DNA of 64,000 bases from Marivita hallyeonensis (GTDB lineage: Bacteria > Pseudomonadota > Alphaproteobacteria > Rhodobacterales > Rhodobacteraceae). This document shows, one piece after another, positions 16,031 through 25,120 of the stretch; within the stretch, counting starts at the first letter, position 1; each line of letters starts with the position of its first letter. The notes below the pieces were generated by a model. The model did not search any database. It saw only the letters and a list, made by a program, of their open reading frames with translations, and had not been told where the DNA came from. Both the position numbers and the translations under genes were made by a program. Location: assembly GCF_900129875.1 (NCBI RefSeq), contig NZ_FQXC01000004.1:1-64000 (forward strand), in the 5' to 3' direction.

Positions 16031-16816
16031 TCAGCTCGCGGCAGCAACCGCGCGCTTTGTCATCACCCCGACCAGATGCGCGCGATAGGCGCCTGAGCCG
16101 TGCAGATCGGAGATCATACCATCGCCGGACGGCGCCGCCGGAACGGCATCTGCCGAGAAGTTCGACGATAGAGCCGCTTCCGCCTCGGACCAGCGGAACA
16201 CGCCATCCTCGGACGCGCCGGTCACCGCAACGCGGACGCCGTCGCTGAACTTCGCCACAAACACGCCCACCAACGCAAAGCGCGAGGCGGGTTGTTCGAA
16301 CTTCATGTAGGCGCCCTTCTCGGGCACCGGGAAGCGGACCTCGGTGATGATTTCACCTTCGTCGAGCGCGGTGGCGAACATGCCTTGGAAGTAGTCGTCC
16401 GCCGGGATTTCCCGCGCATTGGTAACGATGGTCGCGCCTGAGGCAAGGGCAGCAGCCGGATAGCAGGCTGACGGGTCGTTATTGGCGAGGGAGCCACCGA
16501 TGGTCCCACGACTGCGGACCGCCGGATCCCCGATATTGCCCGCAAGTGCGGCCAAAGCCGGATAGGACGACGCCTCTGCCGCGACTGTGGCGTGGGTGGT
16601 GCCGCCGCCGATCGACAGGCGGCCATCATCCATGGTGCAGACGCCCTTCATCTCCGCGATTGCAGAGAGGCTCACCAGAACGGACGGCGCCGCAAGACGC
16701 TGTTTCAGCGTCGGGATGAGCGTCTGCCCACCCCCCAGCGGTTGCGCTTCGTCGGTGCCCAGTGCGGCGACCGCGTCAGCGACGGATGTGGGCCGTTGAA
16801 TGTCAAAGCTATACAT
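16031..16816 (-). CDS. coxM: Form II CO dehydrogenase-like medium (FAD) subunit
   Basis: A 261-residue FAD-binding subunit of a molybdenum hydroxylase. The two flavin-binding motifs are GGGQTL (28-33) and TIGGSL (105-110). It takes electrons from the CoxS iron-sulfur clusters. The ATG at 16816 has a GGAGGG ribosome site and lies 14 bases after the coxL stop. It is the last gene of coxG-S-L-M, followed by a strong terminator. Its substrate depends on CoxL. Confidence 0.9.
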   Translation of the reverse strand: MYSFDIQRPTSVADAVAALGTDEAQPLGGGQTLIPTLKQRLAAPSVLVSLSAIAEMKGVCTMDDGRLSIGGGTTHATVAAEASSYPALAALAGNIGDPAVRSRGTIGGSLANNDPSACYPAAALASGATIVTNAREIPADDYFQGMFATALDEGEIITEVRFPVPEKGAYMKFEQPASRFALVGVFVAKFSDGVRVAVTGASEDGVFRWSEAEAALSSNFSADAVPAAPSGDGMISDLHGSGAYRAHLVGVMTKRAVAAAS

Positions 16817-16830
16817 ATCTCAAGCCCTCC

Positions 16831-19206
16831 TTACTGGCCGTTGATCGCTGCCCAGACGCGCGATGGCGAAACGGGCATGTCGATGTGAGAGACGTGGGTG
16901 TGACCCCCCGAGTGCAGAGCGTCGATCACCGCGTTCACCACCGTAGGCGGTGACCCGATGGCTCCGGCCTCTCCGCAGCCTTTCACACCCAACGGGTTGT
17001 GCGTGCACGGTGTCTGGCAGGAGTGGTCGACGACGTAGTTCGCCATGTGCGGCAGGTCATCCGCACGCGGCATCGCGTAGTCCATGTAGGACGCCGACAG
17101 CAACTGGCCGTTTTCGTCGTAGGCGCAGTTTTCGAGCAATGCTTGCCCGATGCCCTGAGCGATCCCGCCGTGCACCTGGCCTTCGACGATCATAGGGTTC
17201 ACGACGTTGCCGAAGTCGTCGGCGGACACGAACTTTTCGATGCTGACCGCACCGGTGTCCGGGTCTACCTCGACCTCGCAAGCATAAGCGCCTGCCGGGT
17301 AGGTGAAGTTGGCCGGATCGTAGAACGCGGTTTCCTCAAGGCCCGGTTCGATGTCTTCGAGCGGGTAGTTGTGCGGCACGTAGGCAGCGAGTGTCACGTC
17401 ACCCCAGGCGACCGACTTGTCGGTGCCTGCGACGGTGAACTGGCCGTCCTTGAGTTCGATGTCACTTTCAGATGCTTCCAAAAGGTGACCCGCGATCTTC
17501 TTGGCTTTGTTGATGATCTTCTCGGTTGCCCGAACCATCGCAGAGCCGCAGACCGCCAGCGAGCGGGAGCCGTAGGTTCCCATGCCGAAGGGGATCTTGG
17601 ACGTGTCGCCATGGACGATATCGATCATGCTTTCGTCGATGCCGAGCATTTCGGCCACCACTTGCGGGAACACGGTTTCGTGCCCCTGCCCGTGACTGTG
17701 TGCGCCAACCATGACCGAGATCGAGCCGGTGGCATTCACGCGCACGGTGGCCGCGTCGTAGAGACCGGCGCGCGCGCCGAGTTGCCCCACGAGGTTCGAC
17801 GGCGCGATGCCGCAGGCCTCGATGAAGCAGTTGACGCCCAGACCGCGCAGCTTGCCGTTCTTCTCGGACTCGGCGCGGCGTGCCGCGAAGCCCGGGATGT
17901 CCATCAGCTCTTCCATCTTGGCCATAGTGGCTTCGTAGTCGCCGGTGTCGTATTCGACGGCAACCGGAGTGGCGTAGGGGAATTGCGTGATGAAGTTCTG
18001 GCGACGCAGGGCGATGGGATCGACGCCCAGTTCGCGCGCGGCCTTGTCGATTACGCGCTCCAACTGGAACGTGGCCTCGGGACGGCCCGCGCCACGGTAG
18101 GCATCGACCGGCACGGTATTGGTGAAGACAGCCTTCACGTTCACCTGAACCGCAGGCGTCTTGTAGTTGCCCGCCATCAACGTGCCGTGCAGCCATGTCG
18201 GCACAGACGACGCGAATGTCGAGAGATACGCGCCCATGTTTGCCTTGGTGTCGGTGCGGACAGCCAGGAAGTTGTTGTCCGCGTCGAGTGCCAGTTCGAT
18301 TGTGGTGACGTGGTCACGCCCGTGGCAGTCCGACATGAAGGCTTCGGACCGGGTGGACGTCCACTTGACCGGGCGGTTGCAGGCCTTGGCGGCGAAGGTG
18401 CAGAAGGCTTCTTCCGCGTAGTGGAAGATCTTCGTGCCGAAGCCGCCCCCCACGTCCGGAGCGACAACGCGCAGCTTGTGCTCCGGGATACCCAGAACAA
18501 ATGCGCCCATGAGAAGACGGATCACATGCGGGTTCTGTGAGGTGGTGTAGAGCGTGTGCTCATCCCCTGCCCGGCTGTAGTCACCGACGGCAACGCGCGG
18601 CTCCATCGGGTTGGCGACCAGACGCTGGTTCACCAGTTCAAGCTTGGTGACATGCGCGGCCTTGGCAAAGGCGGCATCCGTGGTTTCCGTATCCGTGCCG
18701 AACTGCCAGTCGTAGCAGAGGTTGTCGGACAGATCGTCGTGCACCTTGGTGGCCCCGGCTTCAAGCGCCGCAGCCATATCCACGACAGGGTCCAGCTCTT
18801 CGATATCGGCGACGATGGCTTCGGCAGCATTGCGCGCCTCTTCCAGCGTGTCCGCGACCACGGCGGCGTAGGGATCGCCGACGTGACGGACTTTGCCCTG
18901 GGCCAGAACCGGGTGGGCCGGTTCCTTCATGGGCTCACCGTTTTTGTCGGTCACCTGCCAACCGCAGGGCAAACCGCCGACGCCTTCGAAATCAGCGCCG
19001 GTAAAGATTTTCACCACACCCGGCATGCCTTCGGCGGCGCTGGTGTCGATGCTGTTGATTTTGCCGTGCGCCAAATCCGAGCGCAGGAAGTGAACATAGG
19101 CTTGCCCATGTACGTTGATGTCGTCGGTGTAATTGCCGGCGCCCGTCAGAAAGCGGACGTCTTCGCGCCGCTTCGGGCTTGCGCCAATGCCATGATCCTT
19201 CGGCAT
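16831..19206 (-). CDS. coxL: Form II CO dehydrogenase-like large molybdenum subunit
   Basis: A 791-residue xanthine oxidase-family molybdopterin subunit. The active-site loop reads AYRGAGR (369-375), the form II signature; true aerobic CO dehydrogenases (form I) have AYxCSFR. The cofactor-site glutamate lies in GCGEAGAIG (E746). Form II enzymes have uncertain substrates, and CO or aldehyde oxidation are both possible. Its position inside a quinoprotein alcohol dehydrogenase region makes aldehyde oxidation attractive, but that is inferred. The start at 19206 (MPKDHG) is chosen because GGAGGAG precedes it, rather than the in-frame ATG five codons earlier. Confidence 0.9.
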   Translation of the reverse strand: MPKDHGIGASPKRREDVRFLTGAGNYTDDINVHGQAYVHFLRSDLAHGKINSIDTSAAEGMPGVVKIFTGADFEGVGGLPCGWQVTDKNGEPMKEPAHPVLAQGKVRHVGDPYAAVVADTLEEARNAAEAIVADIEELDPVVDMAAALEAGATKVHDDLSDNLCYDWQFGTDTETTDAAFAKAAHVTKLELVNQRLVANPMEPRVAVGDYSRAGDEHTLYTTSQNPHVIRLLMGAFVLGIPEHKLRVVAPDVGGGFGTKIFHYAEEAFCTFAAKACNRPVKWTSTRSEAFMSDCHGRDHVTTIELALDADNNFLAVRTDTKANMGAYLSTFASSVPTWLHGTLMAGNYKTPAVQVNVKAVFTNTVPVDAYRGAGRPEATFQLERVIDKAARELGVDPIALRRQNFITQFPYATPVAVEYDTGDYEATMAKMEELMDIPGFAARRAESEKNGKLRGLGVNCFIEACGIAPSNLVGQLGARAGLYDAATVRVNATGSISVMVGAHSHGQGHETVFPQVVAEMLGIDESMIDIVHGDTSKIPFGMGTYGSRSLAVCGSAMVRATEKIINKAKKIAGHLLEASESDIELKDGQFTVAGTDKSVAWGDVTLAAYVPHNYPLEDIEPGLEETAFYDPANFTYPAGAYACEVEVDPDTGAVSIEKFVSADDFGNVVNPMIVEGQVHGGIAQGIGQALLENCAYDENGQLLSASYMDYAMPRADDLPHMANYVVDHSCQTPCTHNPLGVKGCGEAGAIGSPPTVVNAVIDALHSGGHTHVSHIDMPVSPSRVWAAINGQ

Positions 19207-19230
19207 GTAAGTCTCCTCCAAGTTGCGGGA

Positions 19231-19291
19231 CGCTCATCAAGCCGGACCGGCTTCCTTCGCAAAGACAGCCCCGAACGGGGGCGGATGAGCG
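19231..19291 (-). other. Intercistronic cloverleaf-like RNA structure between coxS and coxL
   Basis: CGCTCATC (19231-19238) pairs with GATGAGCG (19284-19291). The closed space holds AAGCCGG/CCGGCTT (19239-19253) and a GCCCC/GGGGC hairpin around 19268-19281, giving a three-way junction in the mRNA. Such structures between cistrons often set stability or relative expression; that role is inferred. Confidence 0.55.
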
Positions 19292-19304
19292 CAGCGTGTT
19301 CTGG

Positions 19305-19790
19305 TTATTCAGCAGCGACGGCGGGAACGTCCTGTCCGGACGCGGCCATGATTGCCTTGACGATGTTGTGGTACCCGGTGCAGCGACAAATGTTGCCTTC
19401 GAGGTAATCCCGGATTTCCGCCTCTGATGGTTTCGGGTTGTCCTTGAGCAGTGCCGCGGCGGACATCACCATGCCCGGAGTGCAGAACCCACACTGAAGC
19501 CCGTGGTGATCCTGGAACGCCTGCTGGATCACGTTGAGCGATCCGTCCGCATTGGCCTGTCCTTCGATGGTGCCAACCTCGGCACCGTCGGCCTCGGCTG
19601 CGAACATGGTGCAGGACTTCACCGCTTCACCGTTCACATGCACGACGCACGCGCCGCATTGGGACGTGTCGCAGCCAACGTGCGTTCCGGTCAGGCGCAA
19701 ATCCTCGCGCAGGAAATCGGACAAAAGCGTGTTGCCTTTGACCTCCCGGGTGACGGATTTACCGTTCACCGTCATTGTTACGTTTGTCAT
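19305..19790 (-). CDS. coxS: CO dehydrogenase-like small iron-sulfur subunit
   Basis: A 161-residue protein with two [2Fe-2S] clusters. The plant-type ferredoxin cluster has C40, C45, C48 and C60 ([10 protein letters not shown] through KSC). The second has C100, C103, C135 and C137 (CGFC and CRC). It moves electrons from the molybdenum centre of CoxL to the FAD of CoxM. The ATG at 19790 is preferred to the TTG just upstream, because GGGAGGAG sits at the right distance from it. Confidence 0.93.
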   Translation of the reverse strand: MTNVTMTVNGKSVTREVKGNTLLSDFLREDLRLTGTHVGCDTSQCGACVVHVNGEAVKSCTMFAAEADGAEVGTIEGQANADGSLNVIQQAFQDHHGLQCGFCTPGMVMSAAALLKDNPKPSEAEIRDYLEGNICRCTGYHNIVKAIMAASGQDVPAVAAE

Positions 19791-19843
19791 CAAACTCCTC
19801 CCGTCGATGTCGTCTGTCTATGATGTTCGAATACTTGGCGCGC

Positions 19844-20365
19844 TCAGGAAACGAGTTTCTTGAACCAGCCCTTTTTCTTTTCGCCGCCGTCAGCCTCGGC
19901 CTCAGCGTCCGCGCTGGCTTCACCCGGGCCTTCGACCGTCTGCTGGAAATTGGCGAAGAACTGATCGGCCATCTTCTTGGCAAAGCCGTCGATGATGCGG
20001 CTTCCGAGCTGGGCCAGTTTGCCACCCACCTTGGCGTCCACTTCGTAATGCAGCTCTGTTCCACCCTCGACCGGCTTCAGCGTGACATCGGCGCCGCCCT
20101 TGGCAAAACCCGCAGCGCCGCCTTTGCCTTCGCCAGACAGCGTCAGGGACTGGCCCGGCACCATGTCGGACAGTGTCACCTGACCTTTGAACGTGGCCTT
20201 CACCGGTCCGACCTTCTGCACAACGGTCGCTTCGAAGCCGTCTTCGGGCGATCCGGTCATCTCTTGGCAACCGGGCACGCACTGCTTGAGCACGTCGGCA
20301 TCGAGGATGGCGGCCCAGACCTCTTCAGGCGGTGCGGCGATGACGCGGGAATCTGACATGTGCAT
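19844..20365 (-). CDS. coxG: CoxG-like SRPBCC protein, membrane recruitment factor
   Basis: A 173-residue SRPBCC (START-like) protein of the CoxG family. The fold is visible from RVIAAPPEEVWAAILDADVL to the C-terminal helix LAQLGSRIIDGFAKKMADQFF. A spacer rich in alanine and glutamate then leads to a short basic amphipathic end (KKKGWFKKLVS). CoxG proteins anchor CO dehydrogenase to the membrane and bind quinone. It heads the cox operon here, 53 bases before coxS. AAGGA precedes the ATG at 20365; a second ATG lies two codons on. Confidence 0.85.
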   Translation of the reverse strand: MHMSDSRVIAAPPEEVWAAILDADVLKQCVPGCQEMTGSPEDGFEATVVQKVGPVKATFKGQVTLSDMVPGQSLTLSGEGKGGAAGFAKGGADVTLKPVEGGTELHYEVDAKVGGKLAQLGSRIIDGFAKKMADQFFANFQQTVEGPGEASADAEAEADGGEKKKGWFKKLVS

Positions 20366-20449
20366 GGATTTGATCCTTCTTTGGAGGTCAGCCTACGGAA
20401 CCGCGCCCGCGAGGCATATAAGACCAATGGCTTAACATATGGCCTCGGC

Positions 20450-21358
20450 CTATCTTTCCGGCGCTTGATGCGTCAGGCCGTAGCTTTCGAAAATTCCGGC
20501 AATCCTGCCATCCGAGAGGGCCGCAAAAATCGCGTCGTCGACCGAATAGCTGAGCCCGCGATAGGCAAAATGGCTGCCCGTCCCAAGGGTCCACTTGGCG
20601 CGGGCAAATCCCGGCAGCGGCGGTTCGTGAATGGAGACCCCCTCGACCGCGCCGTATTCCAGTTGCGCGCGCGGCCCCATGGCGGCCATCACCTCGCCCC
20701 GCGCCAGCGCGTCCATCGCCTCGGCCATGGTGGTGTAGCGCCGCACCCCGGCTGCGGTCTGACCGCCCGCGAAACTGGTCAGATAGAAATCGGCAATCGA
20801 GTCGTTCTCGACCGCGACGGTATCGATCCGGAAATAGGCCGGGACCGGACCGCCATCGGGATAATGTTCTTCCGCATAGGCGATGGCGATACTCTCGGTC
20901 ATGTATTGGCCCGTGAAGACCACCTGTTCGACCCGGCAATTGAAGGCGCTGTCGTATGGCACGCGCATCATCACGTTCGACACCGCGCCACCGATGATCG
21001 GACCGCGCCAGATGTTGTTGCGCAGATCGGCTTCGAGGTTTTCGCCCGAGGCCACGAAGTTAAAGCGCGCGTTGACGCCCAGGTCCTCGGCGATGATACG
21101 GGCGATCTCGATGTCGATCCCGCGCGGCGTGCTGCCTTCTTGCCAACTGTAGGGCGGGTAGTCCTCGTAGACCGCAAAGGTCATGTAGCCGCGATCCATG
21201 ATCTGATCGATGTCCTGACCGACGATGTCGCGGCTGGCGTTTTGCGGTTTCGGCTGCGGAACGTGATCCGCGCAGGGATCGCTGGCATAAACGGGAGACG
21301 CGGCGGTCAGCGCCGCCGCAATCACCCCGAGGATCGTCGCACGAATACTCGAACGCAT
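20450..21358 (-). CDS. xoxJ: Quinoprotein dehydrogenase-associated solute-binding protein (XoxJ/MoxJ-like)
   Basis: A 302-residue secreted protein (signal peptide about 1-25, cleavage after PVYA) with the family 3 binding-protein fold (YMTFAVYEDYPPYSWQEG, GIDIEIARIIAEDLGV). This subgroup accompanies methanol and other PQQ dehydrogenases; MoxJ/XoxJ is thought to help activate or assemble the enzyme rather than import a solute. It starts five bases after the pedF stop, with which it must be co-transcribed, and no clear ribosome site is seen. Confidence 0.85.
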   Translation of the reverse strand: MRSSIRATILGVIAAALTAASPVYASDPCADHVPQPKPQNASRDIVGQDIDQIMDRGYMTFAVYEDYPPYSWQEGSTPRGIDIEIARIIAEDLGVNARFNFVASGENLEADLRNNIWRGPIIGGAVSNVMMRVPYDSAFNCRVEQVVFTGQYMTESIAIAYAEEHYPDGGPVPAYFRIDTVAVENDSIADFYLTSFAGGQTAAGVRRYTTMAEAMDALARGEVMAAMGPRAQLEYGAVEGVSIHEPPLPGFARAKWTLGTGSHFAYRGLSYSVDDAIFAALSDGRIAGIFESYGLTHQAPER

Positions 21359-21363
21359 GGTGG

Positions 21364-22062
21364 TCAGTTCGCCGCTGACAACCCGATTGTCAGCGCCTCG
21401 GCGGCCCGGGCATAGGCCTCTTGCGTGCCATCGATCAACGCAGCGGCGCGGGATGCGGCGCTGTCGGCAATCGGTGCACCGGACAGGGTTTCGATCCCCT
21501 GCGCGATCTCGGTCAGCCGCGCCTTGAGCGCATCTGCGTCGGCATTGCTGGGATCGTCGGCATAGCCCGCGATTTCGTCGCGCATGGTCTTGAGTTCATC
21601 CGCGACCTCTTCCATCGAGGCGTCGTCTGGACGGGTCTCGATGTAGGTGCGGATCGCCCACGCGGCGTCCTGGCCAAGGAGTTCCCCGAAGGCCGGCATC
21701 TTGGTGATGCCGTTCTGGGTGTAGCCGTAGATGAAGCGCTCCATGTACCATTCGTCGCCGTATTCCTCTGCCTCGAGGAAACGCAGATCGGGAGCGAGCC
21801 CGCCCGAGATGACTTCGAGCCCGTGGCACCGCGCACAGTTCTGGTTGTAGCCCGAGGCACCGATGCTTACGGCAAGCGCCCAGACATCTTCCCCCACCGC
21901 TTCCGCGCGGTACGGGTTTTCGGTCAGCCACTCTTCGCCGGTTTCCGGCAGGCCAGTCGTGTCGACCGCCTGTGGAGCAACATCGCCATGCGCGTAAACA
22001 AAGGTCGCGGTGGCTGCGACGGTCAGCGCGGCCAGCGTTGATGTCAGGGTTTTTGCAGTCAT
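21364..22062 (-). CDS. pedF: Cytochrome c-550, PedF family
   Basis: A 232-residue periplasmic mono-haem cytochrome. The signal peptide ends near FVYA (24). The haem site is NCARCH (C76, C79, H80), the likely axial methionine is M122 in ITKMPAFG, and a long alanine-rich helical tail follows. It matches the PedF cytochromes that take electrons from PQQ-dependent alcohol dehydrogenases in Pseudomonas. The ATG at 22062 is chosen for the AGGAGGA ribosome site; a longer frame to 22080 lacks one. It is divergent from the quinoprotein-associated binding-protein gene. Confidence 0.87.
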   Translation of the reverse strand: MTAKTLTSTLAALTVAATATFVYAHGDVAPQAVDTTGLPETGEEWLTENPYRAEAVGEDVWALAVSIGASGYNQNCARCHGLEVISGGLAPDLRFLEAEEYGDEWYMERFIYGYTQNGITKMPAFGELLGQDAAWAIRTYIETRPDDASMEEVADELKTMRDEIAGYADDPSNADADALKARLTEIAQGIETLSGAPIADSAASRAAALIDGTQEAYARAAEALTIGLSAAN

Positions 22063-22181
22063 GGGGTCCTCCTCGGGCACGACTTGAGTGTCTTGTCGGG
22101 TTTCTATCCCGAGGGTGTGGGCCGGGGTATTGGACTTTCGTGGCGCGATAGGGCGACGCAGGCGGAAATGACGTCAGACAA

Positions 22182-22192
22182 TGGTCGTATTT
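22182..22192 (-). promoter_or_regulatory. Candidate quinoprotein-regulon site upstream of pedF
   Basis: On the minus strand it reads AAATACGACCA, about 120 bases before the pedF ATG and about 40 bases upstream of a CCCTATCGC segment that could be the -10 region. The same 11-mer is found at 28935-28945, and the TACGACC core at 30085 and 26634. It could also serve the divergent gene at 22240. Confidence 0.5.
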
Positions 22193-22239
22193 CGTCCAAA
22201 AACCTGACCTGCATAGTCACCTTTATGGGAGGATCATAC

Positions 22240-23421
22240 ATGAGGCGACTTGCGCTTTTGGCGGGCGTGTTCACCAGTATCTTCGGCTGCGCTGTGGCGA
22301 CGGATGCGGCCGCCGAGACGGAGGTAGTGATCCACTACATCAAGCAAGAGGTCGCACCTCCGCCGACATTGTCGAACCTCGACCCGATCCCCGAAGACCT
22401 GGGGTTGAGGGGTGCCGAGCTTGGCCTTGAGGACAACATCACGACCGGACGGTTCCTGGGCCAGTCATACGAGCTGTCCGTCACGCGGGTGCCCGAAGAC
22501 GGGGATTTCGTCGCCGCAGTTGAGGCCGCCCTGGCGGAGACCGACCTCTTGGTTCTCGACGCACCGGCGGATCAGGTGCTGACTGCGGCGGATATACCTG
22601 CAGCGGCAAGCGCCCTTATCTTCAATGCAGGCGCTGCAGATGTCGCGCTGCGGGCGGACGCCTGCCGTGCCAATGTGCTGCACACGATCCCGTCTTATGC
22701 CATGCGCGCCGATGCGTTGATGCAGTTCTTCGTGAAACGGCGTTGGACCGAGATCGCGCTTGTCGAAGGTGAACGTGCGGATGATCAGGCCTGGGCCGAC
22801 ACGATGGAGGCTTCCGCGCGTAAGTTCGGGCTGTCATTCGGCGCGCGGAAGACCTGGGCGTTCGACGCCGATATGCGTCGGAACGCGGCGCAGGAAGTGC
22901 CGGTGTTCACGCAGGAGCTTGGCGACTATGACGTCTTGCTCGTCGCGGACGCGGCGGATGATTTCGCGCGCTACATCTCGTTCAACACGTGGCAACCGCG
23001 CCCGGTGGCGGGCTCCGAAGGATTGCGCCCCGTCGTCTGGCACCGCGTGGTTGAACAATGGGGTGCGGCGCAGCTTCAGTCGCGCTTCACCGAACTCGCC
23101 GGACGCGACATGAAAGACCGTGACTACGCTGTCTGGGCCGCCATGCGCGCGATTGGAGAAGCAGTGACGCGCACCGGCGCCGCCGACGCCGCGACACTGC
23201 GGGAGTACATGCTCTCGGACGCGTTTGAATTGGCGGGCTTCAAAGGCCGGCCCCTCACCTTCCGCGCGTGGAACGGGCAACTCCGCCAGCCCATCCCTCT
23301 CGTTCACGAACGCGCGCTGGTCGCGCAAGCACCTCTGGAGGGTTTCCTGCACCAGCGCACCGAACTCGACACGCTGGGCCTTGATGAACCCGAGAGCGGT
23401 TGCTCTGCCTTTGGAAACTGA
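22240..23421 (+). CDS. ABC-type binding protein of the PQQ-dependent alcohol dehydrogenase system
   Basis: A 393-residue secreted protein (signal peptide RRLALLAGVFTSIFGCAVATDAAA) with the type 1 periplasmic-binding fold of branched-chain amino-acid receptors. It includes LVLDAPADQVLTAADIPAAASALIFNAGA and a second lobe ending in GFKGRPLTFRAWNGQLRQPIPL. This subgroup travels with PQQ alcohol dehydrogenases and a dedicated ATPase and permease; its ligand is unknown. The ATG at 22240 follows GGGAGGA. Confidence 0.82.
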   Translation: MRRLALLAGVFTSIFGCAVATDAAAETEVVIHYIKQEVAPPPTLSNLDPIPEDLGLRGAELGLEDNITTGRFLGQSYELSVTRVPEDGDFVAAVEAALAETDLLVLDAPADQVLTAADIPAAASALIFNAGAADVALRADACRANVLHTIPSYAMRADALMQFFVKRRWTEIALVEGERADDQAWADTMEASARKFGLSFGARKTWAFDADMRRNAAQEVPVFTQELGDYDVLLVADAADDFARYISFNTWQPRPVAGSEGLRPVVWHRVVEQWGAAQLQSRFTELAGRDMKDRDYAVWAAMRAIGEAVTRTGAADAATLREYMLSDAFELAGFKGRPLTFRAWNGQLRQPIPLVHERALVAQAPLEGFLHQRTELDTLGLDEPESGCSAFGN

Positions 23422-23451
23422 CTTTCTTCTGGCTTCAAATATCCCGGGGGT

Positions 23452-23469
23452 CCGGGGGCTGGCCCCCGG
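23452..23469 (+). repeat. GC hairpin of a dispersed intergenic type
   Basis: CCGGGGGC-TG-GCCCCCGG lies between the binding-protein and beta-propeller genes, preceded by TTCAAATATCCCGGGGG. A partial reversed relative of the flanking AT stretch (ATATTTGTGAAAAGAAG) lies near 25068-25085. Such G/C blocks are common between roseobacter genes. It could attenuate transcription between the two cistrons. Confidence 0.5.
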
Positions 23470-23499
23470 GCGTTACGTACAACACAAGGACCGACACCG

Positions 23500-24465
23500 A
23501 TGAAACTGCCGATCCTCACCACCTGCGCCGCGCTTCTGTGCTCAGCCGCATGGGCAGACGAGATTTGGGTGACAAACGAAAAAGACGACACGATCAGCGT
23601 AATCGACATCGAAACGCTGGAAGTGGTTCGCACGATCGAAACCGGCGAACGCCCGCGCGGGATCACGTTTTCGAAGGACTACTCCGTCGTCTATATCTGC
23701 GCATCCGACAGCGACGCAGTGCAGGTCATGGACCCGGAGACGGGCGAGATCCTGCATGACCTGCCGTCCGGCGAAGACCCCGAGCAATTCGTTCTCCACC
23801 CGGACAACCGGCATCTCTACATCGCCAACGAAGACGATGCGATCACGACCGTGGTGGACACCGAGACGCGCACGGTGGTGGCGCAGATCGACGTCGGCAT
23901 CGAGCCCGAGGGCATGGCCGTCAGCCCCGACGGCAAGATCGCTATCACCACGTCCGAAACCACCAACATGGCGCATTGGATCGACACCGACACGCAAGAG
24001 CTCTTCGCCAACACGCTTGTCGACTCGCGGCCCCGGCACGCGGAATTCATCAAGGACGGCACCGAGCTTTGGGTGAGTGCCGAAATCGGCGGGACGATCA
24101 GTGTGTTCGATGTGGCCACCCAAACGGAAAAGGCCAAGATCGATTTCGAGGTCGCCAATATCCATCCCGACCGGGTGCAGCCCGTCGGATTTGAATTCAC
24201 CACCGGCGACACACATGCCTTCGTCGCGCTCGGGCCGTCGAACCACGTGGCCGTGGTCAATGCCGAGACCTACGAAGTGGAAGATTACATCCTCGTCGGC
24301 CGCCGCGTCTGGCACATGGATTTCAACCGCGACCGGTCGCAGCTTTTCACGACGAATGGCGTGTCCGGCGATGTGACCGTGATCGATGTTGCCAGCCGCA
24401 AGGCGATCAAGTCCATCAAGGTCGGCCGCTTTCCCTGGGGCGCGGCGTTCCGGCCAACGGACTAA
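23500..24465 (+). CDS. PQQ-associated YVTN-type beta-propeller protein
   Basis: A 321-residue secreted beta-propeller (signal peptide 1-19, ending SAAWA). Repeated blades have the form WVTNEKDDTISVIDIETLEVVRTI, YIANEDDAITTVVDTETRTVVAQI and FTTNGVSGDVTVIDVASRKAIKSI. The family is linked to PQQ-dependent catabolism. Its role is unknown; a periplasmic scaffold or sensor is plausible. It is in line with the preceding binding protein and the following small protein, with hairpins in both gaps. Confidence 0.85.
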   Translation: MKLPILTTCAALLCSAAWADEIWVTNEKDDTISVIDIETLEVVRTIETGERPRGITFSKDYSVVYICASDSDAVQVMDPETGEILHDLPSGEDPEQFVLHPDNRHLYIANEDDAITTVVDTETRTVVAQIDVGIEPEGMAVSPDGKIAITTSETTNMAHWIDTDTQELFANTLVDSRPRHAEFIKDGTELWVSAEIGGTISVFDVATQTEKAKIDFEVANIHPDRVQPVGFEFTTGDTHAFVALGPSNHVAVVNAETYEVEDYILVGRRVWHMDFNRDRSQLFTTNGVSGDVTVIDVASRKAIKSIKVGRFPWGAAFRPTD

Positions 24466-24473
24466 CCCATGTC

Positions 24474-24495
24474 GGTCGGACAGGCTTGTCCGACC
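24474..24495 (+). other. Intercistronic hairpin
   Basis: GGTCGGACA-GGCT-TGTCCGACC is a perfect 9-bp stem with a 4-base loop just after the beta-propeller stop. No T-run follows, so it is more likely an mRNA processing or stability structure than a terminator. Confidence 0.5.
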
Positions 24496-24528
24496 TGACC
24501 CGATCTTCACCAACTCAAAGGAAATCCC

Positions 24529-24975
24529 ATGAGACATGCTTTCTTTGCCGCTGCGGCTGTTGCCCTTGTCCCCGCACTCGCACTGGCCGATGGTGCTCCG
24601 CGCGAAGACTGGGGTCGGGCCGGTATCCTCTCCTCGGCCAACAAGGCAGAGCTTCCGCCGATTACGCTGAGTTCCGGCATGCCGCTCTCCGACGCGCCCT
24701 GGGTGCTGACATCCGGCACTTATTACGAGTTCGAAATCGAAGGTGACGGATCGGCCGAGCTTGCGCTGGAAGGGTCGGAATTCTTCCGGGCGATCTGGAT
24801 CGACGAGATTGTTGTCAACGATCTGGAAATCCGGCCGCTCGGACTGAATTCCATCGAATTCGATGACGCGGGGACGATGGAGATTGGTTTCGTGGCCATC
24901 AAGCCAGGCAACTATTTCCTACGCATTCCAGGCTCCACCGGCGAGACTCAACGGATCGATATCACTATTGAATGA
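24529..24975 (+). CDS. Secreted protein of the quinoprotein cluster, unknown function
   Basis: A 148-residue periplasmic protein: signal peptide to ALALA (about 20), then a beta-rich body (YYEFEIEGDGSAELALEG, IEFDDAGTMEIGFVAIKPGNYFLRIPG) suggestive of a cupredoxin-like fold. I see no obvious copper ligand set of Cys, Met and two His. It lies between the beta-propeller and ABC genes, so it is probably part of the alcohol oxidation system. Confidence 0.75.
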   Translation: MRHAFFAAAAVALVPALALADGAPREDWGRAGILSSANKAELPPITLSSGMPLSDAPWVLTSGTYYEFEIEGDGSAELALEGSEFFRAIWIDEIVVNDLEIRPLGLNSIEFDDAGTMEIGFVAIKPGNYFLRIPGSTGETQRIDITIE

Positions 24976-25120
24976 CGGGGGATTGCGCCGCTTCGCGTCG
25001 CGGTGGCGCCAGCGGTGCAGATCGCGCCCTTGTCGAAGACCGGCTTTCCCTGCGCCGCGGCTTTGGCATATTTGTGAAAAGAAGAAGCGGATGCGTGCCG
25101 CGTTATGTGAGGACTGATCC

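Noticed and set aside
16831-19206. True (form I) aerobic CO dehydrogenase
   Set aside because: The active-site loop is AYRGAGR, not the AYxCSFR of form I enzymes.
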